Below, in pieces: positions 1 to 6,657 of a stretch of DNA of 33,252 nt. This DNA is from an uncultured Alistipes sp. GTDB lineage: Bacteria > Bacteroidota > Bacteroidia > Bacteroidales > Rikenellaceae. The stretch lies in NCBI GenBank assembly GCA_900550925.1, contig URTU01000013.1, forward strand, positions 1 to 33,252, given 5' to 3'. The notes beneath the pieces were generated by a model that was not told the DNA's origin, did not search any database, and saw nothing but the letters and a program-made list of their open reading frames with translations. The first letter of the stretch is position 1, and each line of letters opens with the position of its first letter. Position numbers and translations under genes: made by a program.

Positions 1-315
1 GCCGAATATATCGCCGAACTGCGAGAATATGTCCTCCATCGAGAAGCCGCCGCTGCTGAAACCGCCATATCCGCCTCCTGCTGCCGAACCGTTCATGCCG
101 GCATGGCCGAACTGGTCGTAACGGGCACGTTTTTCAGGATTCGACAACACGTCGTAAGCCTCGGCCGCCTCCTTGAATTTCTCTTCGGCCTCCTTGTCGC
201 CCGGGTTCTTGTCGGGGTGATACTTGATGGCCGCCTTGCGGTAGGCCTTCTTTATCTCGTCGGCATTGGCATTCCGCGCGACGCCCAACACTTCGTAGTA
301 ATCTCTCTTTTCCAT
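1..315 (-). CDS. dnaJ: DnaJ chaperone, N-terminal part (cut by window start)
   Basis: J-domain co-chaperone that stimulates the ATPase of DnaK (Hsp70) in the cytoplasm. The minus strand from 315 reads MEKRDYYEVLGVARNA, continues through the diagnostic HPD tripeptide (YHPDKNPGDKEAEEKF), and then enters a Gly/Phe-rich linker. This is the canonical DnaJ start: J-domain about residues 4-70, then the G/F region. 105 codons lie in the window. The zinc-finger and substrate-binding parts lie beyond base 1. The start codon is 5 bases after the grpE stop, and an AGGAGA stretch at the end of grpE serves as its ribosome-binding site, so grpE and dnaJ are almost certainly co-transcribed. Identification is by family motif and gene order. 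Confidence 0.96.
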   Translation of the reverse strand, partial: MEKRDYYEVLGVARNANADEIKKAYRKAAIKYHPDKNPGDKEAEEKFKEAAEAYDVLSNPEKRARYDQFGHAGMNGSAAGGGYGGFSSGGFSMEDIFSQFGDIFG

Positions 316-319
316 GGCT

Positions 320-949
320 CTACTCTCCTACCACTACCTTTGCATAACGGATGACCTTGTCACCCATCTTGTATCCCTTCTGGACAACATCTATGACCTT
401 GCCCTTCTTGTCGGCATCCGACGGGAAACGCGCTACGGCCTCATGCTCGTCGACATCGAACGGCTGATCGGCCGTCGCAATCTCGACTACGCCCTTCTGA
501 CGCAACAGCTCCGAAAACTTCTGCGCAATCAGCTTGACGCCGTTGCGGATCGCTTCGATATCGTTGCTCTTCTCCATCGCCGTCAGCGCACGATCGACAT
601 CGTCAATCACCGGCAGCAGCGACTTGATAACCTCCTCGCCGCCCGATTCGATCAGCGACATTTTCTCCTTGAGCGTACGCTTGCGGTAGTTGTCGAACTC
701 GGCCTGCAGCCGCAGGTACTTGTCGCGCCATTCGGCAACTTCCGATTCGAGCCGCGCCGTATCCTTTTCCGTTGCGGAAGAAGATGATTCCTGTGCGGAT
801 GAATCTGACAATTCGTCAGCGCCCTGCGTGCCACCCTCTGACACATTGTCACCGGACGCTCCCGCGCACTGGCTGCCGCCACCTTTCAAATCCTGTTTGT
901 CATTGTCGACAACCGTCTGATTTTCAACTTTCTTTTTGCTCATATCCAT
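320..949 (-). CDS. grpE: GrpE nucleotide exchange factor
   Basis: Nucleotide-exchange factor for DnaK that releases ADP and resets the Hsp70 cycle. The protein has 209 residues. The first 70 or so are acidic, Ser/Gln-rich and of low complexity. A long helical segment follows (EVAEWRDKYLRLQAEFDNYRKR), which is the GrpE dimerisation coiled coil, and then the C-terminal beta domain ending in KVIRYAKVVVGE, close to the family's usual ending. The order grpE-dnaJ with 5 bases between them is a classic heat-shock arrangement. A second Met two codons in (position 943) could also be the start. I saw no CIRCE element and no clear TAnnTTTG box upstream, so the promoter is unassigned. Confidence 0.96.
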   Translation of the reverse strand: MDMSKKKVENQTVVDNDKQDLKGGGSQCAGASGDNVSEGGTQGADELSDSSAQESSSSATEKDTARLESEVAEWRDKYLRLQAEFDNYRKRTLKEKMSLIESGGEEVIKSLLPVIDDVDRALTAMEKSNDIEAIRNGVKLIAQKFSELLRQKGVVEIATADQPFDVDEHEAVARFPSDADKKGKVIDVVQKGYKMGDKVIRYAKVVVGE

Positions 950-1115
950 TATCTTTTATATCATATTTTCGTCTTATTGTTCCACTTCTGCACAAATAAC
1001 ATACCAACAGCCCGACGGCTGCCGATCCGCAAAGTAACTAATTTTTATCGACATCCGACTCACGGCTCCCCAAACTTACACACGACGGTATGCATATTGC
1101 TCGACAATAACCGCT

Positions 1116-2084
1116 ATGCAACACCGACACACGCCATACCACTTCAATCTCATATTTTCGAACCTGCTGTTCGGAATCAACTTCTCGGTCTTCGTCTCGC
1201 TAATCCAAACCGGCATGGCATTCCAGCAGATTTTCATGCTGCAGATCGCCGCATCAGCCTTATTCTTCATTCCGCGGGCCCTCTTCTCGCCACGGAGCTA
1301 CCGCATCGCACCCCGGGACATGCTCACGATCTTCGCCGTAACCGTACTGATCGTCTACGGATGGATGTTCATGCTGCTCTGGGGCGCCTCATACACAAAC
1401 CCAATCGACGCCTCGACCATCGCAACCCTCGGTCCGGCCATAACGCTTGTCGCCGCAAATATCGGCGGCCGCGAAAAGAATCTCTCCGGATTCCGCATGA
1501 TAGGCATTCTCTTCGCCGCGGCCGGCGCCGCACTTCTCATCTTCGACCACGGCTCCGACATCATACACGGCAGCGAAGCCTACGGAAACATCCTGATCCT
1601 GCTGAGCGTCACCGCGGCCGCCGTAAACACCGTAATCATAAAGCCCGTGCTCGAACGTTACGGCACGATGCCAGTCATGGGGTGGTACTACATGATCGGA
1701 CTGGCCATTACGGCGCCGTTTTTCCGGTACCATATCAACACCTCCGAACTGCTGCAACTGCCAATCGAGGCGCTGTCCGAACTGGGATATCTGCTGCTGT
1801 TGGGGACCGTCCTGCCCTCCTACCTACTCTATCGCGCGACCGAAAAGCTCACATACGTACATACGGCCCTGTACCGATACCTACAGCCGCTCGCAGCCAC
1901 CGTACTGGCATTGCTGCGCGGGCAGGAACGCATCGACCGCACGAACGTCATCGCCGCCGCACTTATTTTCATCGGAATAGTAATGGTAGTAACCGGATAC
2001 GAACTGGTCCGGCACCGTGTGAACTCGCTGACCGCAAAGTTGAAGAACCGGCGCATGAGAAGCCGGCGCACCGAACCCCGCTAA
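1116..2084 (+). CDS. EamA-type permease (drug/metabolite transporter superfamily)
   Basis: Predicted inner-membrane exporter of 322 residues with about ten hydrophobic segments in two halves, the usual DMT/EamA duplication. The pattern NLLFGINFSVFVSLIQTG near the N-terminus and the TLGPAITLVAANIGGREK segment after the third or fourth helix fit the EamA fold. The second half repeats the scheme (LGTVLPSYLLYRATEKLTYVHTALYRYLQPLAATVLALL). The C-terminus is a short basic tail. Family membership is well supported, but the substrate cannot be told: DMT members export amino acids, purines, sugars or drugs. The gene is monocistronic, divergent from grpE and convergent with the FtsB-like gene. Its promoter was not identified. 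Confidence 0.88.
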   Translation: MQHRHTPYHFNLIFSNLLFGINFSVFVSLIQTGMAFQQIFMLQIAASALFFIPRALFSPRSYRIAPRDMLTIFAVTVLIVYGWMFMLLWGASYTNPIDASTIATLGPAITLVAANIGGREKNLSGFRMIGILFAAAGAALLIFDHGSDIIHGSEAYGNILILLSVTAAAVNTVIIKPVLERYGTMPVMGWYYMIGLAITAPFFRYHINTSELLQLPIEALSELGYLLLLGTVLPSYLLYRATEKLTYVHTALYRYLQPLAATVLALLRGQERIDRTNVIAAALIFIGIVMVVTGYELVRHRVNSLTAKLKNRRMRSRRTEPR

Positions 2085-2097
2085 CGTCTTCTCCCGC

Positions 2098-2303
2098 AGC
2101 AGGACCACATGTCACACAACCCCTCCTCACAACGCAATAACGTCTACATGCATACGGCCCATATTCACACGTCCGTCCGCCCCCTCTGTCTCATGGAGCC
2201 AGCAGAACCACGTGTCACACAGTCCCCCCCCTCACAACACAACAACGTCTACATGCACACGGCCCACATTCACACCTCGGTCCGCCCACCTGTACATGGA
2301 GGC
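2098..2303 (+). repeat. Two-copy imperfect tandem repeat, 103-bp units
   Basis: Two adjacent 103-base units (2098-2200 and 2201-2303), each beginning AGCAGRACCACRTGTCACAC, plus the first bases of a third (AGCAG at 2304). They differ by scattered substitutions, a 2-base gain in a C run and a compensating 2-base loss. The units sit between the stop of the EamA permease and the convergent FtsB-like gene. No transposase, hairpin with T tract or known repeat family is visible. In the forward frame starting at ATG 2109 the central 16 codons of the two copies differ at six sites, all third positions and all synonymous (see findings). Function unknown. Confidence 0.8.
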
Positions 2304-2312
2304 AGCAGCGCG

Positions 2313-2687
2313 CTACTCATCCATGATATAGACCGTCTCGTTGCGTCGCTGCAGACTGTAGTGTTCGCGGGCGTAGGCCTCTATAAAATCGTCATACTTG
2401 AGATTTTCGAGCATCATGCTGTCACGCTCGATCTTGATCCGGTAGGCTTCGATCTGGGTATTCAGATTCCGGATGTCGCGACGCAGCCGGAAACACTGGA
2501 CTATATTGCCGCCGATCAGAAAAAACGACGCAAAAACCACTATCAGCGTCGCTATGATCCAGAACCGCTTGGTCGTATACCACGGGCTCGAGGAGACGGT
2601 TTGTCCCTCTTCCCTCCCGGACTGCCCACTCGCTGCAGCCCGATTGTCTGTTGCGGCCTGATCCTTTTCGGCTTCGTTTCTTTTCAT
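2313..2687 (-). CDS. FtsB/DivIC-like septum formation initiator protein
   Basis: Small bitopic membrane protein of the FtsB/DivIC family, which in other bacteria bridges FtsL and FtsQ in the divisome. From ATG 2687 it has 124 residues: a charged cytoplasmic N-terminus, one transmembrane helix (FWIIATLIVVFASFFLIGG), then a periplasmic coiled coil (LRRDIRNLNTQIEAYRIKIERDSMMLENL) and the family's short C-terminal motif YAREHYSLQRRNETVYIMDE, where the 'ARE.Y' stretch is typical of DivIC. An in-frame GTG at 2726 would add 13 residues. AGGAG lies about 14 bases before that GTG, so the start is uncertain. It is the last gene of a likely hpt-queE-ftsB operon on the minus strand. Confidence 0.85.
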   Translation of the reverse strand: MKRNEAEKDQAATDNRAAASGQSGREEGQTVSSSPWYTTKRFWIIATLIVVFASFFLIGGNIVQCFRLRRDIRNLNTQIEAYRIKIERDSMMLENLKYDDFIEAYAREHYSLQRRNETVYIMDE

Positions 2688-2794
2688 TCGGCGTACCGGT
2701 TTGTACTTTCTGATATCATTCCGCACCCGAAGGCGGATATCTCCTATCTCCTCAAAAGTTTATTTCTCTCCCCCACCAGTTCTCTTTCCACCAG

Positions 2795-3430
2795 TTAAGG
2801 GATATGCATGAACTTGTGGATCTGGATCGACACGTTCCACCGCGGATGGCGCTTGACATACTCCACCACCGCCGGCGTAATCTCCTCGTAGCGGCTCCAC
2901 TCCGGCTGCAGGAACAACATGCAGCCTTCACCAACCCGTCCGGCGCACTCCTCGGCCCAAAGGAAATCATCCTCCGTCTCGACAATAACCTTCAACTCGT
3001 GTGCCGCAGCGAAAGCCTCGTCCAAAGGCGGCTGCTTGCGTTTCGGCGAAAGGCATATCCAGTCGAAACTGCCGCTCAGCGGGTGCGACCCCGATGTTTC
3101 GAGAAATATCTCGAGGCCGTGTTCATGCAGTTTCGAGGTCAGGTATCCGAGCGGATAGAGCAACGGTTCGCCGCCGGTTATCACCACCGCCTGCGCCTCG
3201 AACGACGAGGCCTGTTCGACGATCGAATCGGTATCGACCGGCGGATAGATGCGCGGATTCCATGTATATTTTGCATCGCACCAGCTGCAGCCCACATCGC
3301 AACCGCCCAAACGTATGAAATATGCGGGTTTACCCGAGTGAAAACCCTCACCCTGAATCGTATAGAACGACTCGACAAGCGGAAGCCGCCGGCCGCCGCA
3401 CAACTCTTCGTTCACTTTATCTTCACTCAT
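2795..3430 (-). CDS. queE: 7-carboxy-7-deazaguanine synthase QueE
   Basis: Radical-SAM enzyme that converts 6-carboxytetrahydropterin to 7-carboxy-7-deazaguanine on the preQ0/queuosine pathway. The 211-residue protein carries the substrate-side motif ESFYTIQGEG (20-29) and the radical SAM triad CxxxCxxC at C44, C48 and C51 (GGCDVGCSWCD), followed by TGGEPLLYP, the GGE motif that contacts SAM. Length and motif order match QueE. The last bases of hpt overlap its start (GATGAGTGA, 8 bases shared), so the two are translationally coupled. No queC or queD partner is seen in the window. Confidence 0.94.
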   Translation of the reverse strand: MSEDKVNEELCGGRRLPLVESFYTIQGEGFHSGKPAYFIRLGGCDVGCSWCDAKYTWNPRIYPPVDTDSIVEQASSFEAQAVVITGGEPLLYPLGYLTSKLHEHGLEIFLETSGSHPLSGSFDWICLSPKRKQPPLDEAFAAAHELKVIVETEDDFLWAEECAGRVGEGCMLFLQPEWSRYEEITPAVVEYVKRHPRWNVSIQIHKFMHIP

Positions 3431-3983
3431 CTACAACAACATAAACATCTTTCAGATTGCGGCCGAGCTGGTCGTAATCCAATCCGTAACCCACGATGAA
3501 TTCGTTTCCGATCTCCAGCGCACGATATTTTATGGGAATTGACTTGGCGTATGATTCGGGCTTGAAGAACAGCGTCGCCACCTCGACACTGCGCGGCGAG
3601 TGCCCGCGCAGCGAACGCATCAAATGTTCGATGCTCTCGCCCGTATCGACGATATCCTCCACCACGATCACGTCGCGGCCTTCGATATTGTTTTTAAGTC
3701 CAATCAACTCCTGCACCTTGCCGGTGGTCGAGGTCCCGCAGTACGAGGCGAGCTTGACGAACGACAACTCGCAATTGAACTCGATCTTCTTGATCAGGTC
3801 CGACATGAACATGAATGCTCCGTTCAGGACCCCCAGAAACAGCGGAGTCGGCCTGTCACAGTAATCGGCATTGATCCGGTCGGCCACCGCCGTCACCGCC
3901 GCCTCGATTCTTTCGGCCGGAATCATCACTTCGAAAGTCCGGTCGTGCAGTTTGACCCGCTTTTTGCTACCACAGTTCTCCAT
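3423..3983 (-). CDS. hpt: Hypoxanthine phosphoribosyltransferase
   Basis: Purine salvage enzyme converting hypoxanthine (and usually guanine) plus PRPP to IMP (GMP). The 186-residue protein shows the PRPP-binding loop VIVVEDIVDTGES (residues 105-117), an N-terminal PPi loop (LGVLNGAFMFMSDL) and the family's flexible-loop region with SYCGTSTTGKV. Length is normal. It is the first gene of the minus-strand group hpt-queE-ftsB and is divergent from purE, so purine salvage and de novo genes flank one intergenic region (3984-4095). That neighbourhood is functionally consistent. No clear promoter box was seen on its own strand. Confidence 0.94.
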   Translation of the reverse strand: MENCGSKKRVKLHDRTFEVMIPAERIEAAVTAVADRINADYCDRPTPLFLGVLNGAFMFMSDLIKKIEFNCELSFVKLASYCGTSTTGKVQELIGLKNNIEGRDVIVVEDIVDTGESIEHLMRSLRGHSPRSVEVATLFFKPESYAKSIPIKYRALEIGNEFIVGYGLDYDQLGRNLKDVYVVVDE

Positions 3984-4040
3984 ATCAAATGAGCGCTCTT
4001 TTTAAGGACAAAGACTGTCGCTTTTTTCATCAAAAACGAT

Positions 4041-4048
4041 TAACTTTG
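4041..4048 (+). promoter_or_regulatory. Bacteroidota -7 box (TAACTTTG) for purE
   Basis: TAACTTTG matches the Bacteroidota sigma-ABfr -7 consensus TAnnTTTG and lies 47 bases before the purE ATG. The expected TTTG about 20 bases upstream is poor, so the call rests on the -7 box and its position. Confidence 0.55.
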
Positions 4049-4095
4049 CGAAGTTATAAATTTTAGTTCGATTATTCAAACAAAACATCGCCAAT

Positions 4096-4608
4096 ATGAC
4101 ACCCAAAGTTAGCATCATCATGGGCAGCACATCCGACCTGAAGGTCATGGAGGCTGCCGCCAAACACCTCGATTCGATGCAGATACCTTACGAGATATCG
4201 GCCCTTTCGGCACACCGCACCCCGGCTCTGGTCGAGAAGTTCGCACGCGAAGCCGCCGACCGCGGTATCAAGGTCATCATTGCCGGCGCAGGCGGTGCCG
4301 CACACCTGCCCGGAGTCATTGCAGCAATGACTCCGCTGCCCGTGATCGGCGTGCCCATAAAGTCCAGCAACTCGATCGACGGCTGGGACTCGATACTTTC
4401 GATCCTGCAGATGCCGTCCGGAATTCCGGTCGCAACGATGGCTCTCGACGGCGCAAAGAATGCAGCAATATTCGCAACGCAGATCCTGGCCGTCGGCGAT
4501 CAGGGAATCATGCAGCGGATGGTGGCCTTCAAGCAGGAACTCGCCGAGAAGATCGACAAGGCAAACCGCGAACTGGCATCGATCGAAATGCCCTTCAAGA
4601 CCAACTGA
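4096..4608 (+). CDS. purE: N5-carboxyaminoimidazole ribonucleotide mutase PurE
   Basis: Class I PurE, which moves the carboxyl of N5-CAIR to give CAIR in de novo purine synthesis; it is a cytoplasmic octamer. The 170-residue protein has the N-terminal GSTSDLKVM phosphate-binding motif, the invariant SAHRTP segment carrying the catalytic His, the Gly-rich IIAGAGGAAHLPGVIAAMT loop and the NSIDGWDSILSILQMPSG region, all in canonical order. No purK is adjacent in the window. Length and motifs leave little doubt. Confidence 0.96.
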   Translation: MTPKVSIIMGSTSDLKVMEAAAKHLDSMQIPYEISALSAHRTPALVEKFAREAADRGIKVIIAGAGGAAHLPGVIAAMTPLPVIGVPIKSSNSIDGWDSILSILQMPSGIPVATMALDGAKNAAIFATQILAVGDQGIMQRMVAFKQELAEKIDKANRELASIEMPFKTN

Positions 4609-4995
4609 TCCCTGCCACAGGCGGGGAGGGGAATGATCGTATCCACCTTACGGACGAGGCACAAAGTCTCAAATACGCCGGCCGCGGAGAGTATTGCCGA
4701 ATCATAGACAGATGGGGGGGGGAGAAGTTCAGTACTGAATAAATCCTGACAAAAGTATCATACCCCTGTCGTGTCCTGTAAGGCGCAGGCCTGACCTTCA
4801 ATAACCGTAGATGGAAAACGGATCGGCTGAGCCTGTCACCATACGGCATGCAGCACCGGACTTTGAGCCTCCTGCCACAAATCGCTTCAACATAAGCCTC
4901 AAGCCTCCGCACGGGACTCACGGATTCATTCCTTAAACAAAGCGGTCGCCGCAGCCACAACACCTATTTTTACTATATAAAACCGACACGACACC
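4609..4995. other. Gene-free spacer between purE and zupT
   Basis: 387 bases without a convincing gene. The longest reading frame, on the minus strand, has Arg/Cys-rich composition, no recognisable motif and no upstream signals, so I treat it as noise. A weak hairpin (4610-4616 with 4620-4626, loop of 3) follows purE but has no T tract. TATTTTTA at 4965-4972, one mismatch from TAnnTTTG and 24 bases before zupT, may be its -7 element. Nothing else recognisable. Confidence 0.5.
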
Positions 4996-5799
4996 ATGGC
5001 ATCTTCCGTAACATATGCATTCGTCATCACACTCTTCGCAGGTCTTGCTACCGGCATCGGCAGCCTGATAGCCTTCGCCGCAAACCATACCAACCGACGG
5101 TTCCTATCCTTTTCGCTCGGACTGTCGGCCGGCGTGATGATCTACGTGTCATTCATGGAGATGTTCTATTCGGCCCGCATAGAGCTGTCCGCCATGCGCG
5201 GCGAACTGTCCGGGACTCTCATTGCCACAGCGGCATTTTTCGGTGGCATGCTGCTGGCCTACCTCATCGACAAACTGGTTCCCGAGGCCGAAAACCCTCA
5301 TGAACTCCACTCGATAGAGGAGCTTACCGACGACTCGAAGCACCATCACAAACTCCAACGTATGGGCCTCATGACAGCCCTGGCCATCACAATCCATAAC
5401 TTCCCGGAGGGTATCGCCACATTCATGTCTGGCATCAACTCCGTCGAAACGGGTATTGCCATCGCTGTTGCCGTCGCCATCCACAACATCCCCGAAGGAA
5501 TTGCCGTTTCGGTTCCGATCTATGCCGCAACAGGAAATCGCTCAAGGGCCTTCTGGCTTTCGTTCCTGTCGGGTCTATCCGAACCGTTGGGCGCCATTGC
5601 CGCCTACTTCATACTCATGCCTTTCATGACCCCAATGCTGCTCAACTGTACATTTGCAGCCGTAGCCGGGATCATGGTATTCATTTCGCTCGACGAGCTT
5701 CTGCCGGCCGCCCAACAGTACGGCCAACACCACACTTCGATCATCGGTTTGATAATCGGCATGGCTATAATGGCTATCAGCCTGATACTCCTCATGTAA
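4996..5799 (+). CDS. zupT: ZIP-family zinc transporter ZupT
   Basis: Inner-membrane ZIP permease importing Zn(II) and often other divalent metals. The 267-residue protein has eight hydrophobic segments and both metal-site signatures of ZIP helices IV and V: HNFPEG (about residue 134) and HNIPEG (about 162). A His-containing cytoplasmic loop (DDSKHHHKLQ) sits between helices III and IV. Length equals bacterial ZupT. It is monocistronic and closed by a strong terminator at 5870. I saw no Zur-like operator with confidence. Confidence 0.94.
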   Translation: MASSVTYAFVITLFAGLATGIGSLIAFAANHTNRRFLSFSLGLSAGVMIYVSFMEMFYSARIELSAMRGELSGTLIATAAFFGGMLLAYLIDKLVPEAENPHELHSIEELTDDSKHHHKLQRMGLMTALAITIHNFPEGIATFMSGINSVETGIAIAVAVAIHNIPEGIAVSVPIYAATGNRSRAFWLSFLSGLSEPLGAIAAYFILMPFMTPMLLNCTFAAVAGIMVFISLDELLPAAQQYGQHHTSIIGLIIGMAIMAISLILLM

Positions 5800-5869
5800 A
5801 CGCCATAAACATGCGGCACGGCCAACACGCCGTCTGAAAATCAGCACTCATCATATTACGACTCGTAAT

Positions 5870-5901
5870 GGGCAACACCTCCTGTTGCCCTCTTTTTTTA
5901 T
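5870..5901 (+). terminator. Rho-independent terminator after zupT
   Basis: Perfect 8-bp stem GGGCAACA/TGTTGCCC (5870-5877 with 5883-5890), loop CCTCC, followed by TCTTTTTTTATT. Textbook intrinsic terminator 70 bases after the zupT stop. Confidence 0.93.
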
Positions 5902-5930
5902 TGTCTCATTATTGACACTAAAGAGACAAT
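5900..5930. repeat. 8-bp perfect inverted repeat next to the terminator
   Basis: ATTGTCTC (5900-5907) and GAGACAAT (5923-5930) are exact inverse complements separated by 15 bases. The arms overlap the end of the terminator T tract. It could be an operator half-site pair or an RNA hairpin, but there is no functional evidence. Confidence 0.4.
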
Positions 5931-6236
5931 AGGCTTGTATGCGGCGGAATTGGCCGTTTCTGGAATGATGTACAATTTGTTTTACACGAGACCCGTATGT
6001 GCCCGAAAAACTGGCATTCAGATTGAGACCGGACAATGTCGGCAACAATTGTTGCTCGTTTATCGACCGGCGATGAAACCTTCCGGCCCGGCGAAGTGGA
6101 ATGATGATGCGTACACGTAAAATTTTATGAACCCGTATATCAAATGCGTCCCAGACCGTTGACATGTGCGATTTACTGTCTTAATTAAAAAAAACGCGGC
6201 CACACAGCGTGAATTAACATATAAAAGAGTAAATTG
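5931..6236. other. Gene-free stretch upstream of the susC promoter
   Basis: About 300 bases with stops in all frames or only short frames without motifs. I find no tRNA, no known RNA family and no clear regulator site. AT content rises sharply toward the promoter at 6239. Confidence 0.5.
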
Positions 6237-6238
6237 TT

Positions 6239-6269
6239 TTTGTTGTTTAAAATAGTTTTGCTATCTTTG
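6239..6269 (+). promoter_or_regulatory. Consensus Bacteroidota promoter for susC-susD
   Basis: TTTG at 6239-6242, a 19-base spacer and TATCTTTG at 6262-6269. This matches the Bacteroidota -33/-7 consensus in sequence and spacing. Predicted transcription start is about 6275. It is among the best-formed promoters in the window. Confidence 0.82.
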
Positions 6270-6274
6270 TATAG

Positions 6275-6657
6275 ATGATTGTGGGGAAGATTGTGTATTT
6301 TGTCGTTCATTATCAATGCTAATTGGTTGACTGATGAGATTTTGTACACATTCTGCCGATCAGTTTCGAACCTAAAATCTTTAACATCGTACCTGAATGC
6401 TGCAACTCATCGAACTTTGATTTATTAAACAACTGTAGAACGATTTGAAACACCTGAACAAAAAATAATTTTAAAACATTTAATCCGACAGACAGTAAAC
6501 AGACCATTTTTTATTAACCACTTATTAGACGTCGTTTCTCATTCCGAAGGATGTGGGACGGCAGGCGGCAATTTTAAATTTGCGGCACCACACTGAAAAA
6601 CCGATTAATATACAAACAGTCGTTAACCTAATCTTTATCATTTAACTTTATTACTTT
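6275..6657 (+). promoter_or_regulatory. Long 5' leader (about 380 nt) of susC mRNA
   Basis: Sequence between the predicted start site and the susC ATG. It is AT-rich, has no open reading frame of note and is much longer than the other leaders in the window (about 20-50 nt). A second -7-like box, TAAATTTG (6575-6582), lies 75 bases before the ATG but lacks a -33 partner, so a shorter transcript is possible. No known riboswitch was recognised. Confidence 0.45.

Noticed and set aside
2109..2798. Long forward frame starting in the tandem repeat and running through the FtsB-like gene
   Set aside because: Most of it is antisense to a well-supported gene. Only the repeat part shows any coding-like pattern, and that is reported as a finding, not as a CDS.
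4610..4626. CCCTGCC/GGCGGGG hairpin just after purE
   Set aside because: The stem contains a G-U pair and there is no T tract, so it is too weak to call a terminator.
4595..4963. 122-codon minus-strand frame between purE and zupT
   Set aside because: It overlaps the purE 3' end, has Arg/Cys-rich random composition, no motif and no upstream signal.
5909..5921. The string TATTGACACTAAA, seen here and again near 21851 upstream of asnB
   Set aside because: A 13-base match is expected by chance in a window of this size, and the two contexts are unrelated.
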